Below, piece after piece: positions 14,624 through 27,054 of a DNA stretch of 64,000 nt (position 1 is its first letter; the number at the start of each line of letters is the position of its first letter). The position numbers and the translations under genes are program-made. Below the pieces are notes generated by a model, which worked only from the letters and a program-made list of their open reading frames with translations, was not told where the DNA came from and ran no database searches. This DNA is from Xanthostigma xanthostigma (Eukaryota; Arthropoda; Insecta; Raphidioptera; Raphidiidae). The stretch is taken from NCBI GenBank assembly GCA_963575645.1, contig OY754469.1, positions 25,314,001 through 25,378,000 of the forward strand, read 5' to 3'.

Positions 14624-17181
14624 CTCTCATAAGAAAATGCAAACTGCATATTAACCATTATTTTAACACAGACAAGCAGTTTTTACATGCTTTACGACAA
14701 TTAGGTGCAAATTAGTCCTTATAGGCAAAATTGCTTTATTTCATGAAGGTAAGTCTATTTACACTATAACATTCAGGTTTGGATCATTTTCTCGTAAGAA
14801 AATGCAAACTGCGTATTAACCATTATTTTAACGCAGACAAGCAGTTTTTACATGCTTTACGACAATTAGGTGCAAATTAGTCCTTATAGGCAAAATTGCT
14901 TTATTTCATGAAGGTTAGTCTATTTACACTATAATATTCAGGTTTGGATCATTCTCTCATAAAAAAATGCAAACTGCATGTTAACCATTATTTTAACGCC
15001 GACAAGCAGTTTTTGCATGCCTTACGACAATTAGGTGCAAATTAGTCCTTATAGGCAAAATTGCTTTTTATCATGAAGGTAAGTCTACTTACACTATAAT
15101 AACATTCAGGTTTGGATAATTCTCTCATAAGAAAATGCAAACTGCATATTAACTAATATTTTAACGCATACAAGCAGTTTTTACATGCTTTATAATAAAT
15201 AGGGGCAAATGAGTCCTTATAGGCAAAATTGCTTTATTTCATGAAGGTAAGTCTATTTACACTATAACATTCAGGTTTGGATCATTCTCTCATAAGAAAA
15301 TGCAAACTGCTTCTTAACCATTATTTAAACGCAGACAAGCAGTTTTTACATGCTTTACGACAATTAGGTGCAAATGAGTCCTTATAAGCAAAATTCCTTT
15401 ATTTCATGAGGGTAAGTCTATTTACACTATTACATTCTGGTTTCGATCATTCTCTCATAAGAAAATGCAAACTGCATATTTACTATCATTTTTACGCAGA
15501 CAAGCAGTTTTTACATGTTTTACGACAATTAGGTGCAAATGAGTCCTTATAGGCAAAATTGCTTTATTTCATGAAGGTAAGTCTATTTACACTATAACAT
15601 TCAGGTTTGGATCATTCTCTCATAAGAAAATGCAAACTGCATATTAACCATTATTTTAACGCAGACAAGCAGTTTTTACATGCATTACGACAATTAGGTG
15701 CAAATTGTCCTTATAGGCAAAATTGCTTTATTTTACAAAGGCAAGTCTATTTACACTAAAACATTCAGGTTTGGATCATTCTATCAACAGAAAATGCTAA
15801 CTGCATATTAACTATTATTTTAACGCATACAAGCAGTTTTTACATGCTTTATAATAAATAGGGGCAAATGAGTCCTTATAGGCAAAATTGCTTTATTTCA
15901 TGAAGGTAAGTCTATTTACACTATAACATTCAGGTTTGGATCATTCTCTCATAAGAAAATGCAAACTGCTTCTTAACCATTATTTAAACGCAGACAAGCA
16001 GTTTTTACATGCTTTACGACAATTAGGTGCAAATGAGTCCTTATAAGCAAAATTCCTTTATTTCATGAGGGTAAGTCTATTTACACTATTACATTCTGGT
16101 TTCGATCATTCTCTCATAAGAAAATGCAAACTGCATATTTACTATCATTTTCACGCAGACAAGCAGTTTTTACATGTTTTACGACAATTAGGTGCAAATG
16201 AGTCCTTATAGGCAAAATTGCTTTATTTCATAAAGGTAAGTTTACTTACACTATAACATTCAGGTTTGGATCATTCTCTCATAAGAAAATGAAAACTGCA
16301 TATTAACTATTATTTTAACGCATACAAGCAGTTTTTACATGCTTTATGACAATTAGGTGCAAATGAGTCCTTATAGGCAAAATTGCTTTATTTCATGAAG
16401 GTAAGTCTATTTACACTACAACATTCAGGTTTGGATCATTCTCTCATAAGAAAATGCAAACTGCATATTAACCATTATTTAAACGCATACAAGCAGTTTT
16501 TACATGCTTCACGACAATTAGGTGAAAATGAGTCCTTATAGGCAAAATTGCATTATTTTACAAAGGCAAGTCTATTTACACTATAACATTCAGGTTTGGA
16601 TCATTCTCTCATAAGAAAATGCAAACTGCACATTTACTATCATTTTAACGCAGACAAGCAGTTTTTACATGCTTTACGACAATTGGGAGCAAATTAGTCC
16701 TTACAGGCAAAATTGCTTTATTTCACAAAGGTAAGTTTACTTACACTATAACATTCAGGTTTGGATCATTCTCTCATAAGAAAATGCAAACTGCATATTA
16801 ACCATTATTTTAACGCAGACAAGCAGTTTTTACATGCATTACGACAATTAGGTGCAAATGAGTCCTTATAGGCAAAATTGCTTTATTTTACAAAGGTAAG
16901 TTTACTTACACTATAACATTCAGGTTTGGATCATTCTCTCATAAGAAAATGCAAACTGCATATTAACCATTATTTTGACGCAGACAAGCAGTTTTTACAT
17001 GCTTCACGACAATTGCGTGCAAATGAGTCCTAATAGGCAGAATTGCTTTATTTCACAAAGGTAAGTCTATTTACACTATAACATTCAGGTTTGGATCATT
17101 CTCTCATAAGAAAATGCAAACTGCATATTAACCATTATTTTGACGCAGACAAGCAGTTTTTACATGTTTTACGACAATTAG

Positions 17182-20100
17182 GTGCAAATAAGTCCTTAAA
17201 GGCAAAATTGTTTTATTTCACAAAGGTAAGTCTACTTTCACTATAACATTCAGGTTTGGATCATTCTCTCATTAGAAAATGCAAACTGCACATTTACTAT
17301 CATTTTAACGCAGACAAGCAGTTTTTACATGCTTTACGACAATTAGGTGAAAATGAGTCCTTAGAGGCAAAATTGCTTTATTTTACAAAGGCAAGTCTAT
17401 TTACACTATAACATTCAGGTTTGTATCATTCTCTCATAAGTAAATGCAAACTACACATTTACTATCATTTTAACGCAGACAAGCAGTTTTTACATGCTTT
17501 ACGACAATTAGGTGCAAATTAGTCCTTATAGGCAAAATTGCTTTATTTCATGAAGGTTAGTCTATTTACACTATAACATTCAGGTTTGGATCATTCTCTC
17601 ATAAGAAAATGCAAACTGCTTCTTAACCATTATTTAAACGCAGACAAGCAGTTTTTACATGCTTTACGACAATTAGGTGCAAATGAGTCCTTATAAGCAA
17701 AATTGCTTTATTTTACAAAGGCAAGTCTATTTACACTATAACATTCAGGATTGGATCATACTCTCATAAGAAAATGCAAACTGCACATTTACTATCATTT
17801 TAACGCAGACAAGCAGTTTTTACATGCTTTACGACAATAAGGTGCAAATTAGTCCTTATAGGCAAAATTGCTTTATTTCATGAAGGTAAGTCTACTTACA
17901 CTATAACATTCAGGTTTGGATCATTCTCTCATAAGAAATTGCAAACTGCATATTAACCATTATTTTAACGCATACAAGCAGTTTTTACATGCTTTATGAC
18001 AATTAGGGCAAATGAGTCCTTATAGGCAAAATTGCTTTATTTCATGAGGGTAAGTCTATTTACACTATAACATTCAGGTTTGGATCATTCTCTCATAAGA
18101 AAATGCAAACTGCATATTAACCATTATTTAAACGCATACAAGCAGTTTTTACATGCTTCACGACAATTAGGTGAAAATGAGTCCTTATAGGCAAAATTGC
18201 ATTATTTTACAAAGGCAAGTCTATTTACACTATAACATTCAGGTTTGGATCATTCTCTCATAAGAAAATGCAAACTGCACATTTACTATCATTTTAACGC
18301 AGACAAGCAGTTTTTACATGCTTTACGACAATTGGGAGCAAATTAGTCCTTACAGGCAAAATTGCTTTATTTCACAAAGGTAAGTTTACTTACACTATAA
18401 CATTCAGGTTTGGATCATTCTCTCATAAGAAAATGAAAACTGCATATTAACTATTATTTTAACGCATACAAGCAGTTTTTACATGCTTTATGACAATTAG
18501 GTGCAAATGAGTCCTTATAGGCAAAATTGCTTTATTTCATGAAGGTAAGTCTATTTACACTACAACATTCAGGTTTGGATCATTCTCTCATAAGAAAATG
18601 CAAACTGCATATTAACCATTATTTTAACACAGACAAGCAGTTTTTACATGCATTACGACAATTAGGTGCAAATAAGTCTTTAAAGGCAAAATTGTTTTAT
18701 TTCACAAAGGTAAGTCTACTTTCACTATAACATTCAGGTTTGGATCATTCTCTCATTAGAAAATGCAAACTGCATATTTACTATCATTTTCACGCAGACA
18801 AGTAGTTTTTACATGCTTCACGACAATTAGGTGCAAATGAGTCCTTATAGGCAAAATCGCTTTATTTTACAAAGGCAAGTCTATTTACACTATAACATTC
18901 AGGTTTGGATCATTCTCTCATAAGAAAATGCAAACTGCACATTTACTATCATTTTAACGCAGACAAGCAGTTTTTACATGCTTTACGACAATTAGGTGCA
19001 AATTGTCCTTATAGGCAAAATTGCTTTATTTTACAAAGGCAAGTCTATTTACACTAAAACATTCAGGTTTGGCTCATTCTATCATAAGAAAATGCAAACT
19101 GCATATTAACTATTATTTTAACGCATACAAGCAGTTTTTACATGCTTTATAATAAATAGGGGCAAATGAGTCCTTATAGGCAAAATTGCTTTATTTCATG
19201 AAGGTAAGTCTATTTACACTATAACATTCAGGTTTGGATCATTCTCTCATAAGAAAATGCAAACTGCTTCTTAACCATTATTTAAACGCAGACAAGCAGT
19301 TTTTACATGCTTTACGACAATTAGGTGCAAATGAGTCCTTATAAGCAAAATTCCTTTATTTCATGAGGGTAAGTCTATTTACACTATTACATTCTGGTTT
19401 CGATCATTCTCTCATAAGAAAATGCAAACTGCATATTTACTATCATTTTCACGCAGACAAGCAGTTTTTACATGTTTTACGACAATTAGGTGCAAATGAG
19501 TCCTTATAGGCAAAATTGCTTTATTTCATGAAGGTAAGTCTATTTACACTATAACATTCAGGTTTGGTTCATTCTCTCATAAGAAAATGCAAACTGCATA
19601 TTAACCATTATTTTAACGCAGACAAGCAGTTTTTACATGCATTACGACAATTAGGTGCAAACTGTCCTTATAGGCAAAATTGCTTTATTTTACAAAGGCA
19701 AGTCTATTTACACTAAAACATTCAGGTTTGGATCATTCTATCATAAGAAAATGCAAACTGCATATTAACTATTATTTTAACGCATACATGCAGTTTTTAC
19801 ATGCTTTATAATAAATAGGGGCAAATGAGTCCTTATAGGCAAAATTGCTTTATTTCATGAAGGTAAGTCTATTTACACTATAACATTCAGGTTTGGATCA
19901 TTCTCTCATAAGAAAATGCAAACTGCTTCTTAACCATTATTTAAACGCAGACAAGCAGTTTTTACATGCTTTACGACAATTAGGTGCAAATGAGTCCTTA
20001 TAAGCAAAATTCCTTTATTTCATGAGGGTAAGTCTATTTACACTATTACATTCTGGTTTCGATCATTCTCTCATAAGAAAATGCAAACTGCATATTAACC

Positions 20101-23100
20101 ATTATTTTAACGCAGACAAGCAGTTTTTACATGCATTACGACAATTAGGTGCAAATTGTCCTTATAGGCAAAATTGCTTTATTTTACAAAGGCAAGTCTA
20201 TTTACACTAAAACAATCAGGTTTGGATCATTCTATCATAAGAAAATGCAAACTGCATATTAACTATTATTTTAACGCATACAAGCAGTTTTTACATGCTT
20301 TATAATAAATAGGGGCAAATGAGTCCTTATAGGCAAAATTGCTTTATTTCATGAAGGTAAGTCTATTTACACTATAACATTCAGGTTTGGATCATTCTCT
20401 CATAAGAAAATGCAAACTGTTTCTTAACCATTATTTAAACGCAGACAAGCAGTTTTTACATGCTTTACGACAATTAGGTGCAAATGAGTCCTTATAAGCA
20501 AAATTCCTTTATTTCATGAGGGTAAGTCTATTTACACTATTACATTCTGGTTTCGATCATTCTCTCATAAGAAAATGCAAACTGCATATTTACTATCATT
20601 TTCACGCAGACAAGCAGTTTTTACATGTTTTACGACAATTAGGTGCAAATGAGTCCTTATAGGCAAAATTGATTTATTTCATGAAGGTAAGTCTATTTAC
20701 ACTATAACATACAGGTTTGGATCATTCTCTCATAAGAAAATGCAAACTGCATATTAACCATTATTTTGACGCAGACAAGCAGTTTTTACATGCTTCACGA
20801 CAATTGCGTGCAAATGAGTCCTAATAGGCAGAATTGCTTTATTTCACAAAGGTAAGTCTATTTACACTATAACATTCAGGTTTGGATCATTCTCTCATAA
20901 GAAAATGCAAACTGCATATTAACCATTATTTTAACGCAGACAAGCAGTTTTTACATGCTTCACGACAATTGCGTGCAAATGAGTCCTTATAGGCAAAATT
21001 GCTTTATATTACAGAGGTAAGTCTATTTACACTATAACATTCAGGTTTGGATCATTCTCTCATAAGAAAATGCAAACTGCATATTAATCATTATTTTAAC
21101 GCAGACAAGCAGTTTTTACATGCATTACGACAATTAGGTGCAAATGAGTCCTTATAGGCAAAATTGCTTTATTTTACAAAGGTAAGTTTACTTACACTAT
21201 AACATTCAGGTTTGGATCATTCTCTCATAAGAAAATGCAAACTGCATATTAACCATTATTTTGACGCAGACAAGCAGTTTTTACATGCTTCACGACAATT
21301 GCGTGCAAATGAGTCCTAATAGGCAGAATTGCTTTATTTCACAAAGGTAAGTCTATTTACACTATAACATTCAGGTTTGGATCATTCTCTCATAAGAAAA
21401 TGCAAACTGCATATTAACCATTATTTTGACGCAGACAAGCAGTTTTAACATGTTTTACGACAATTAGGTGCAAATTAGTCCTTATAGGCAAAATTGCTTT
21501 ATTTCATGAAGGTTAGTCTATTTACACTATAACATTCAGGTTTGGATCATTCTCTCATAAGAAAATGCAAACTGCTTCTTAACCTTTATTTTAACGCATA
21601 CAAGCAGTTTTTACATGCTTTATGACAATTAGGGCAAATGAGTCCTTATAGGCAAAATTGCTTTATTTCATGAGGGTAAGTCTATTTACACTATAACATT
21701 CAGGTTTGGATCATTCTCTCATAAGAAAATGCAAACTGCATATTTACTATCATTTTCACGCAGACAAGCAGTTTTTACATGTTTTACGACAATTGCGTGC
21801 AAATAAGCCCTATAGGCAAAATTGCTTTATTTTACAAAGGTAAGTCTATTTACACTATAACATTCAGGTTTGGATCATTCTCTCATAAGAAAATGCAAAC
21901 TGCATATTAACCATTATTTAAACGCATACAAGCAGTTTTTACATGCTTCACGACAATTAGGTGAAAATGAGTCCTTATAGGCAAAATTGCTTTATTTTAC
22001 AAAGGCAAGTCTATTTACACTATAACATTCAGGTTTGGATCATTCTCTCATAAGAAATTGCAAACTGCATATTAACCATTATTTTAACGCATACAAGCAG
22101 TTTTTACATGCTTTATGACAATTAGGGCAAATGAGTCCTTATAGGCAAAATTGCTTTATTTCATGAGGGTAAGTCTATTTACACTATAACATTCAGGTTT
22201 GGATCATTCTCTCATAAGAAAATGCAAACTGCATATTTACTATCATTTTCACGCAGACAAGCAGTTTTTACATGTTTTACGACAATTGCGTGCAAATAAG
22301 CCCTATAGGCAAAATTGCTTTATTTTACAAAGGTAAGTCTATTTACACTATAACATTCAGGTTTGGATCATTCTCTCATAAGAAAATGCAAACTGCATAT
22401 TAACCATTATTTAAACGCATACAAGCAGTTTTTACATGCTTCACGACAATTAGGTGAAAATGAGTCCTTATAGGCAAAATTGCTTTATTTTACAAAGGCA
22501 AGTCTATTTACACTATAACATTCAGGTTTGGATCATTCTCTCATAAGAAAATGCAAACTGCATATTAACCATTATTTTAACACAGACAAGCAGTTTTTAC
22601 ATGCTTTACGACAATTAGGTGCAAATTAGTCCTTATAGGCAAAATTGCTTTTTATCATGAAGGTAAGTCTACTTACACTATAATAACATTCAGGTTTGGA
22701 TAATTCTCTCATAAGAAAATGCAAACTGCATATTAACTAATATTTTAACGCATACAAGCAGTTTTTACATGCTTTATAATAAATAGGGGCAAATGAGTCC
22801 TTATAGGCAAAATTGCTTTATTTCATGAAGGTAAGTCTATTTACACTATAACATTCAGGTTTGGATCATTCTCTCATAAGAAAATGCAAACTGCTTCTTA
22901 ACCATTATTTAAACGCAGACAAGCAGTTTTTACATGCTTTACGACAATTAGGTGCAAATGAGTCCTTATAAGCAAAATTCCTTTATTTCATGAGGGTAAG
23001 TCTATTTACACTATTACATTCTGGTTTCGATCATTCTCTCATAAGAAAATGCAAACTGCATATTTACTATCATTTTTACGCAGACAAGCAGTTTTTACAT

Positions 23101-24765
23101 GTTTTACGACAATTAGGTGCAAATGAGTCCTTATAGGCAAAATTGCTTTATTTCATGAAGGTAAGTCTATTTACACTATAACATTCAGGTTTGGATCATT
23201 CTCTCATAAGAAAATGCAAACTGCATATTAACCATTATTTTAACGCAGACAAGCAGTTTTTACATGCATTACGACAATTAGGTGCAAATTGTCCTTATAG
23301 GCAAAATTGCTTTATTTTACAAAGGCAAGTCTATTTACACTAAAACATTCAGGTTTGGATCATTCTATCAACAGAAAATGCTAACTGCATATTAACTATT
23401 ATTTTAACGCATACAAGCAGTTTTTACATGCTTTATAATAAATAGGGGCAAATGAGTCCTTATAGGCAAAATTGCTTTATTTCATGAAGGTAAGTCTATT
23501 TACACTATAACATTCAGGTTTGGATCATTCTCTCATAAGAAAATGCAAACTGCTTCTTAACCATTATTTAAACGCAGACAAGCAGTTTTTACATGCTTTA
23601 CGACAATTAGGTGCAAATGAGTCCTTATAAGCAAAATTCCTTTATTTCATGAGGGTAAGTCTATTTACACTATTACATTCTGGTTTCGATCATTCTCTCA
23701 TAAGAAAATGCAAACTGCATATTTACTATCATTTTCACGCAGACAAGCAGTTTTTACATGTTTTACGACAATTAGGTGCAAATGAGTCCTTATAGGCAAA
23801 ATTGCTTTATTTCATAAAGGTAAGTCTATTTACACTATAACATTCAGGTTTGGATAATTCTCTCATAAGAAAATGCAAACTGCATATTAACTATTATTTT
23901 AACGCATACAAGCAGTTTTTACATGCTTTATAATAACTAGGGGCAAATGAGTCCTTATAGGCAAAATTGCTTTATTTCATGAAGGTAAGTCTATTTACAC
24001 TATAACATACAGGTTTGGATCATTCTCTCATAAGAAAATGCAAACTGCATATTAACCATTATTTTGACGCAGACAAGCAGTTTTTACATGCTTCACGACA
24101 ATTGCGTGCAAATGAGTCCTAATAGGCAGAATTGCTTTATTTCACAAAGGTAAGTCTATTTACACTATAACATTCAGGTTTGGATCATTCTCTCATAAGA
24201 AAATGCAAACTGCATATTAACCATTATTTTAACGCAGACAAGCAGTTTTTACATGCTTCACGACAATTGCGTGCAAATGAGTCCTTATAGGCAAAATTGC
24301 TTTATATTACAGAGGTAAGTCTATTTACACTATAACATTCAGGTTTGGATCATTCTCTCATAAGAAAATGCAAACTGCATATTAACCATTATTTTAACGC
24401 AGACAAGCAGTTTTTACATGCATTACGACAATTAGGTGCAAATGAGTCCTTATAGGCAAAATTGCTTTATTTTACAAAGGTAAGTTTACTTACACTATAA
24501 CATTCAGGTTTGGATCATTCTCTCATAAGAAAATGCAAACTGCATATTAACCATTATTTTGACGCAGACAAGCAGTTTTTACATGCTTCACGACAATTGC
24601 GTGCAAATGAGTCCTAATAGGCAGAATTGCTTTATTTCACAAAGGTAAGTCTATTTACACTATAACATTCAGGTTTGGATCATTCTCTCATAAGAAAATG
24701 CAAACTGCATATTAACCATTATTTTGACGCAGACAAGCAGTTTTTACATGTTTTACGACAATTAG
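17182..24765 (+). repeat. Left-array HOR copy 3 (7584 bp, about 46 monomers)
   Basis: Bounded by the gtgcaaataagtcc marker. It is near-identical to copy 2 over long stretches. Its offset to copy 2 changes in steps of whole monomers: 8410 bp at the start, 7256 bp after the 7-monomer duplication, 7914 bp near 20.7 kb, then 7584 bp. The last step is a two-monomer loss near 22640, where gcaaaattgc joins directly to the tttttatcatgaagg variant. Confidence 0.85.
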
Positions 24766-26357
24766 GTGCAAATAAGTCCTTAAAGGCAAAATTGTTTTAT
24801 TTCACAAAGGTAAGTCTACTTTCACTATAACATTCAGGTTTGGATCATTCTCTCATTAGAAAATGCAAACTGCACATTTACTATCATTTTAACGCAGACA
24901 AGCAGTTTTTACATGCTTTACGACAATTAGGTGAAAATGAGTCCTTAGAGGCAAAATTGCTTTATTTTACAAAGGCAAGTCTATTTACACTATAACATTC
25001 AGGTTTGTATAATTCTCTCATAAGTAAATGCAAACTACACATTTACTATCATTTTAACGCAGACAAGCAGTTTTTACATGCTTTACGACAATTAGGTGCA
25101 AATTAGTCCTTATAGGCAAAATTGCTTTATTTCATGAAGGTTAGTCTATTTACACTATAACATTCAGGTTTGGATCATTCTCTCATAAGAAAATGCAAAC
25201 TGCTTCTTAACCATTATTTAAACGCAGACAAGCAGTTTTTACATGCTTTACGACAATTAGGTGCAAATGAGTCCTTATAAGCAAAATTGCTTTATTTTAC
25301 AAAGGCAAGTCTATTTACACTATAACATTCAGGATTGGATCATACTCTCATAAGAAAATGCAAACTGCACATTTACTATCATTTTAACGCAGACAAGCAG
25401 TTTTTACATGCTTTACGACAATAAGGTGCAAATTAGTCCTTATAGGCAAAATTGCTTTATTTCATGAAGGTAAGTCTACTTACACTATAACATTCAGGTT
25501 TGGATCATTCTCTCATAAGAAATTGCAAACTGCATATTAACCATTATTTTAACGCATACAAGCAGTTTTTACATGCTTTATGACAATTAGGGCAAATGAG
25601 TCCTTATAGGCAAAATTGCTTTATTTCATGAGGGTAAGTCTATTTACACTATAACATTCAGGTTTGGATCATTCTCTCATAAGAAAATGCAAACTGCATA
25701 TTTACTATCATTTTCACGCAGACAAGCAGTTTTTACATGTTTTACGACAATTGCGTGCAAATGAGTCCTTATAGGCAAAATTGCTTTATTTTACAAAGGT
25801 AAGTCTATTTACACTATAACATTCAGGTTTGGATCATTCTCTCATAAGAAAATGCAAACTGCATATTAACCATTATTTAAACGCATACAAGCAGTTTTTA
25901 CATGCTTCACGACAATTAGGTGAAAATGAGTCCTTATAGGCAAAATTGCTTTATTTCATGAAGGTAAGTCTATTTACACTACAACATTCAGGTTTGGATC
26001 ATTCTCTCATAAGAAAATGCAAACTGCATATTAACCATTATTTTAACACAGACAAGCAGTTTTTACATGCATTACGACAATTAGGTGCAAATAAGTCTTT
26101 AAAGGCAAAATGGTTTTATTTCACAAAGGTAAGTCTACTTTCACTATAACATTCAGGTTTGGATCATTCTCTCATTAGAAAATGCAAACTGCATATTTAC
26201 TATCATTTTCACGCAGACAAGTAGTTTTTACATGCTTCACGACAATTAGGTGCAAATGAGTCCTTATAGGCAAAATCGCTTTATTAAACGCTTTATATTA
26301 GTTTTTTGGGTTGTAACTATGTATGTAACTAACTATGTATGTATGTCCGTAACGGAA

Positions 26358-26818
26358 TCTTTGAGCATAATTTTCACCAATTTCCCGAAGTCTGATTAAT
26401 TTGAAACTTTGCATACGTATCAAGGACCGATGACAATGCAATAATTTGATAACAGTTTCCCATTATCCTTATTAGGACCCCCAGGATTAATAAATTCTTT
26501 TAAATCTTTGAGCATAATTTTCACCAATTTCCCGAAGTCTGATTAATTTGAAACTTTGCATACGTATCAAGGACCGATGACAATGCAATAATTTGATAAC
26601 AGTTTCCCATTATCCTTATTAGGACCCCCAGGATTAATAAATTCTTTTATAGATCCTCTGTAGTAAACGCTTTATTTTCACCAATTTCCCGAAGTCTGAT
26701 TAATTTGAAACTTTGCATACGTATCAAGGACCGATGACAATGCAATAATTTGATAACAGTTTCCCATTATCCTTATTAGGACCCCCAGCATTAATAAATT
26801 CTTTTATAGATCCTCAAA
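26358..26818 (+). repeat. Internal tandem sub-repeat of the foldback element (about three copies)
   Basis: The box ttttcaccaatttcccgaag occurs at 26371, 26518 and 26675, giving spacings of 147 and 157 bp. Units one and two begin with tctttgagcataa (26358 and 26505). The third is preceded by a different lead-in (agtaaacgctttat). Each unit continues through gcatacgtatcaaggaccga and cccattatccttattagg to aataaattctttta, with very few differences (for example ccaggatt versus ccagcatt in the last unit), so the copies are young or homogenised. Confidence 0.9.
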
Positions 26819-26835
26819 CTAAAAAAGTGAAAAAT

Positions 26836-27052
26836 AAAATATAGTTTAAAAAAAACTAAAAAACACGCTTTATATCGGACTAAAAAGTAAAAAATAATTG
26901 TTTTAAAATAAGCTTAAAAAGCGTGGGGCGCTTTGTTCCACATTTTCGTACATCGAGCGCCCAACGCTTTTTAAGCTTATTTTAAAACAATTATTTTTTA
27001 CTTTTTAGTCCGATATAAAGCGTGTTTTTTAGTTTTTTTTAAACTATATTTT
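26836..27052. repeat. Long inverted repeat: 97-bp arms around a 23-bp loop
   Basis: The left arm (26836-26932) is the reverse complement of the right arm (26956-27052). I saw one mismatch near the loop (aaaaagcgtggggcgct against the complement of agcgcccaacgcttttt). The loop, 26933-26955, contains gttccacattttcgtaca. A transcript or single strand could fold into a hairpin of about 95 bp. Arms of this kind are typical of foldback elements. Confidence 0.95.
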
Positions 27053-27054
27053 TT

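Larger units (their letters stand above)
8772..17181 (+). repeat. Left-array HOR copy 2 (8410 bp, 51 monomers)
   Basis: Bounded by the same variant monomer as copy 1. Diagnostic variants follow in the same order as copies 1 and 3, with long stretches appearing nearly identical. It holds two internal segmental duplications (7 monomers and 3 monomers), described separately. 8410 bp is 51 x 165 minus 5. Confidence 0.87.
1..26285 (+). repeat. 165-bp satellite array, left HOR family (part 1)
   Basis: About 159 head-to-tail monomers. The landmark aggtttggat recurs at 101, 266, 431, 596 and 761, exactly 165 bp apart, and the period holds throughout. The common monomer has about 53 G/C in 165 bp. 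Landmark boxes in order are aggtttggatcattctctc, the dyad around atgcaaactgcat, ccattattttaacgcagac, aagcagtttttacatgc, a variable box after cgacaatt, gtccttataggcaaaattgc, a second variable box before aaggtaagt, and tatttacactataacattc. Variants diagnostic of this family are ctgcttcttaacc, attctggtttcgatc and aataaataggggc, none of which I find in the right array. There is no plausible gene. Function as centromeric or pericentromeric DNA is inferred only. Confidence 0.97.
26286..27054. mobile_element. Foldback-type non-autonomous insertion in the satellite
   Basis: A 769-bp block with no similarity to the satellite. The left flank ends in the variant cgctttatt and the right flank resumes with ttacaaaggcaag; the uninterrupted version is seen in HOR copy 3 at 18858-18880. 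The insert holds a short unique left end with gtatgtatgtcc and tatgtaac motifs, three diverged tandem sub-repeats, and a long inverted repeat closing the right side. Its left end (aaacgctttatatta) resembles the stem sequence acgctttatatcgg, giving partial terminal inversion. It has no reading frame of note. The layout resembles foldback elements or Helentron-like non-autonomous elements that carry internal minisatellites; the family is not identified. A target duplication cannot be resolved because both edges lie in T-rich sequence. Confidence 0.75.

Noticed and set aside
1-26285. CRISPR-like array of regular repeats
   Set aside because: The whole 165-bp unit repeats with no unique spacers, there are no cas genes, and the rest of the window is eukaryotic in character.
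26290-26360. Microsatellite (tatg repeats) at the left of the foldback insert
   Set aside because: Only a few imperfect units (gtatgtaac, gtatgtatgtcc), too short to call separately; treated as part of the element's end.
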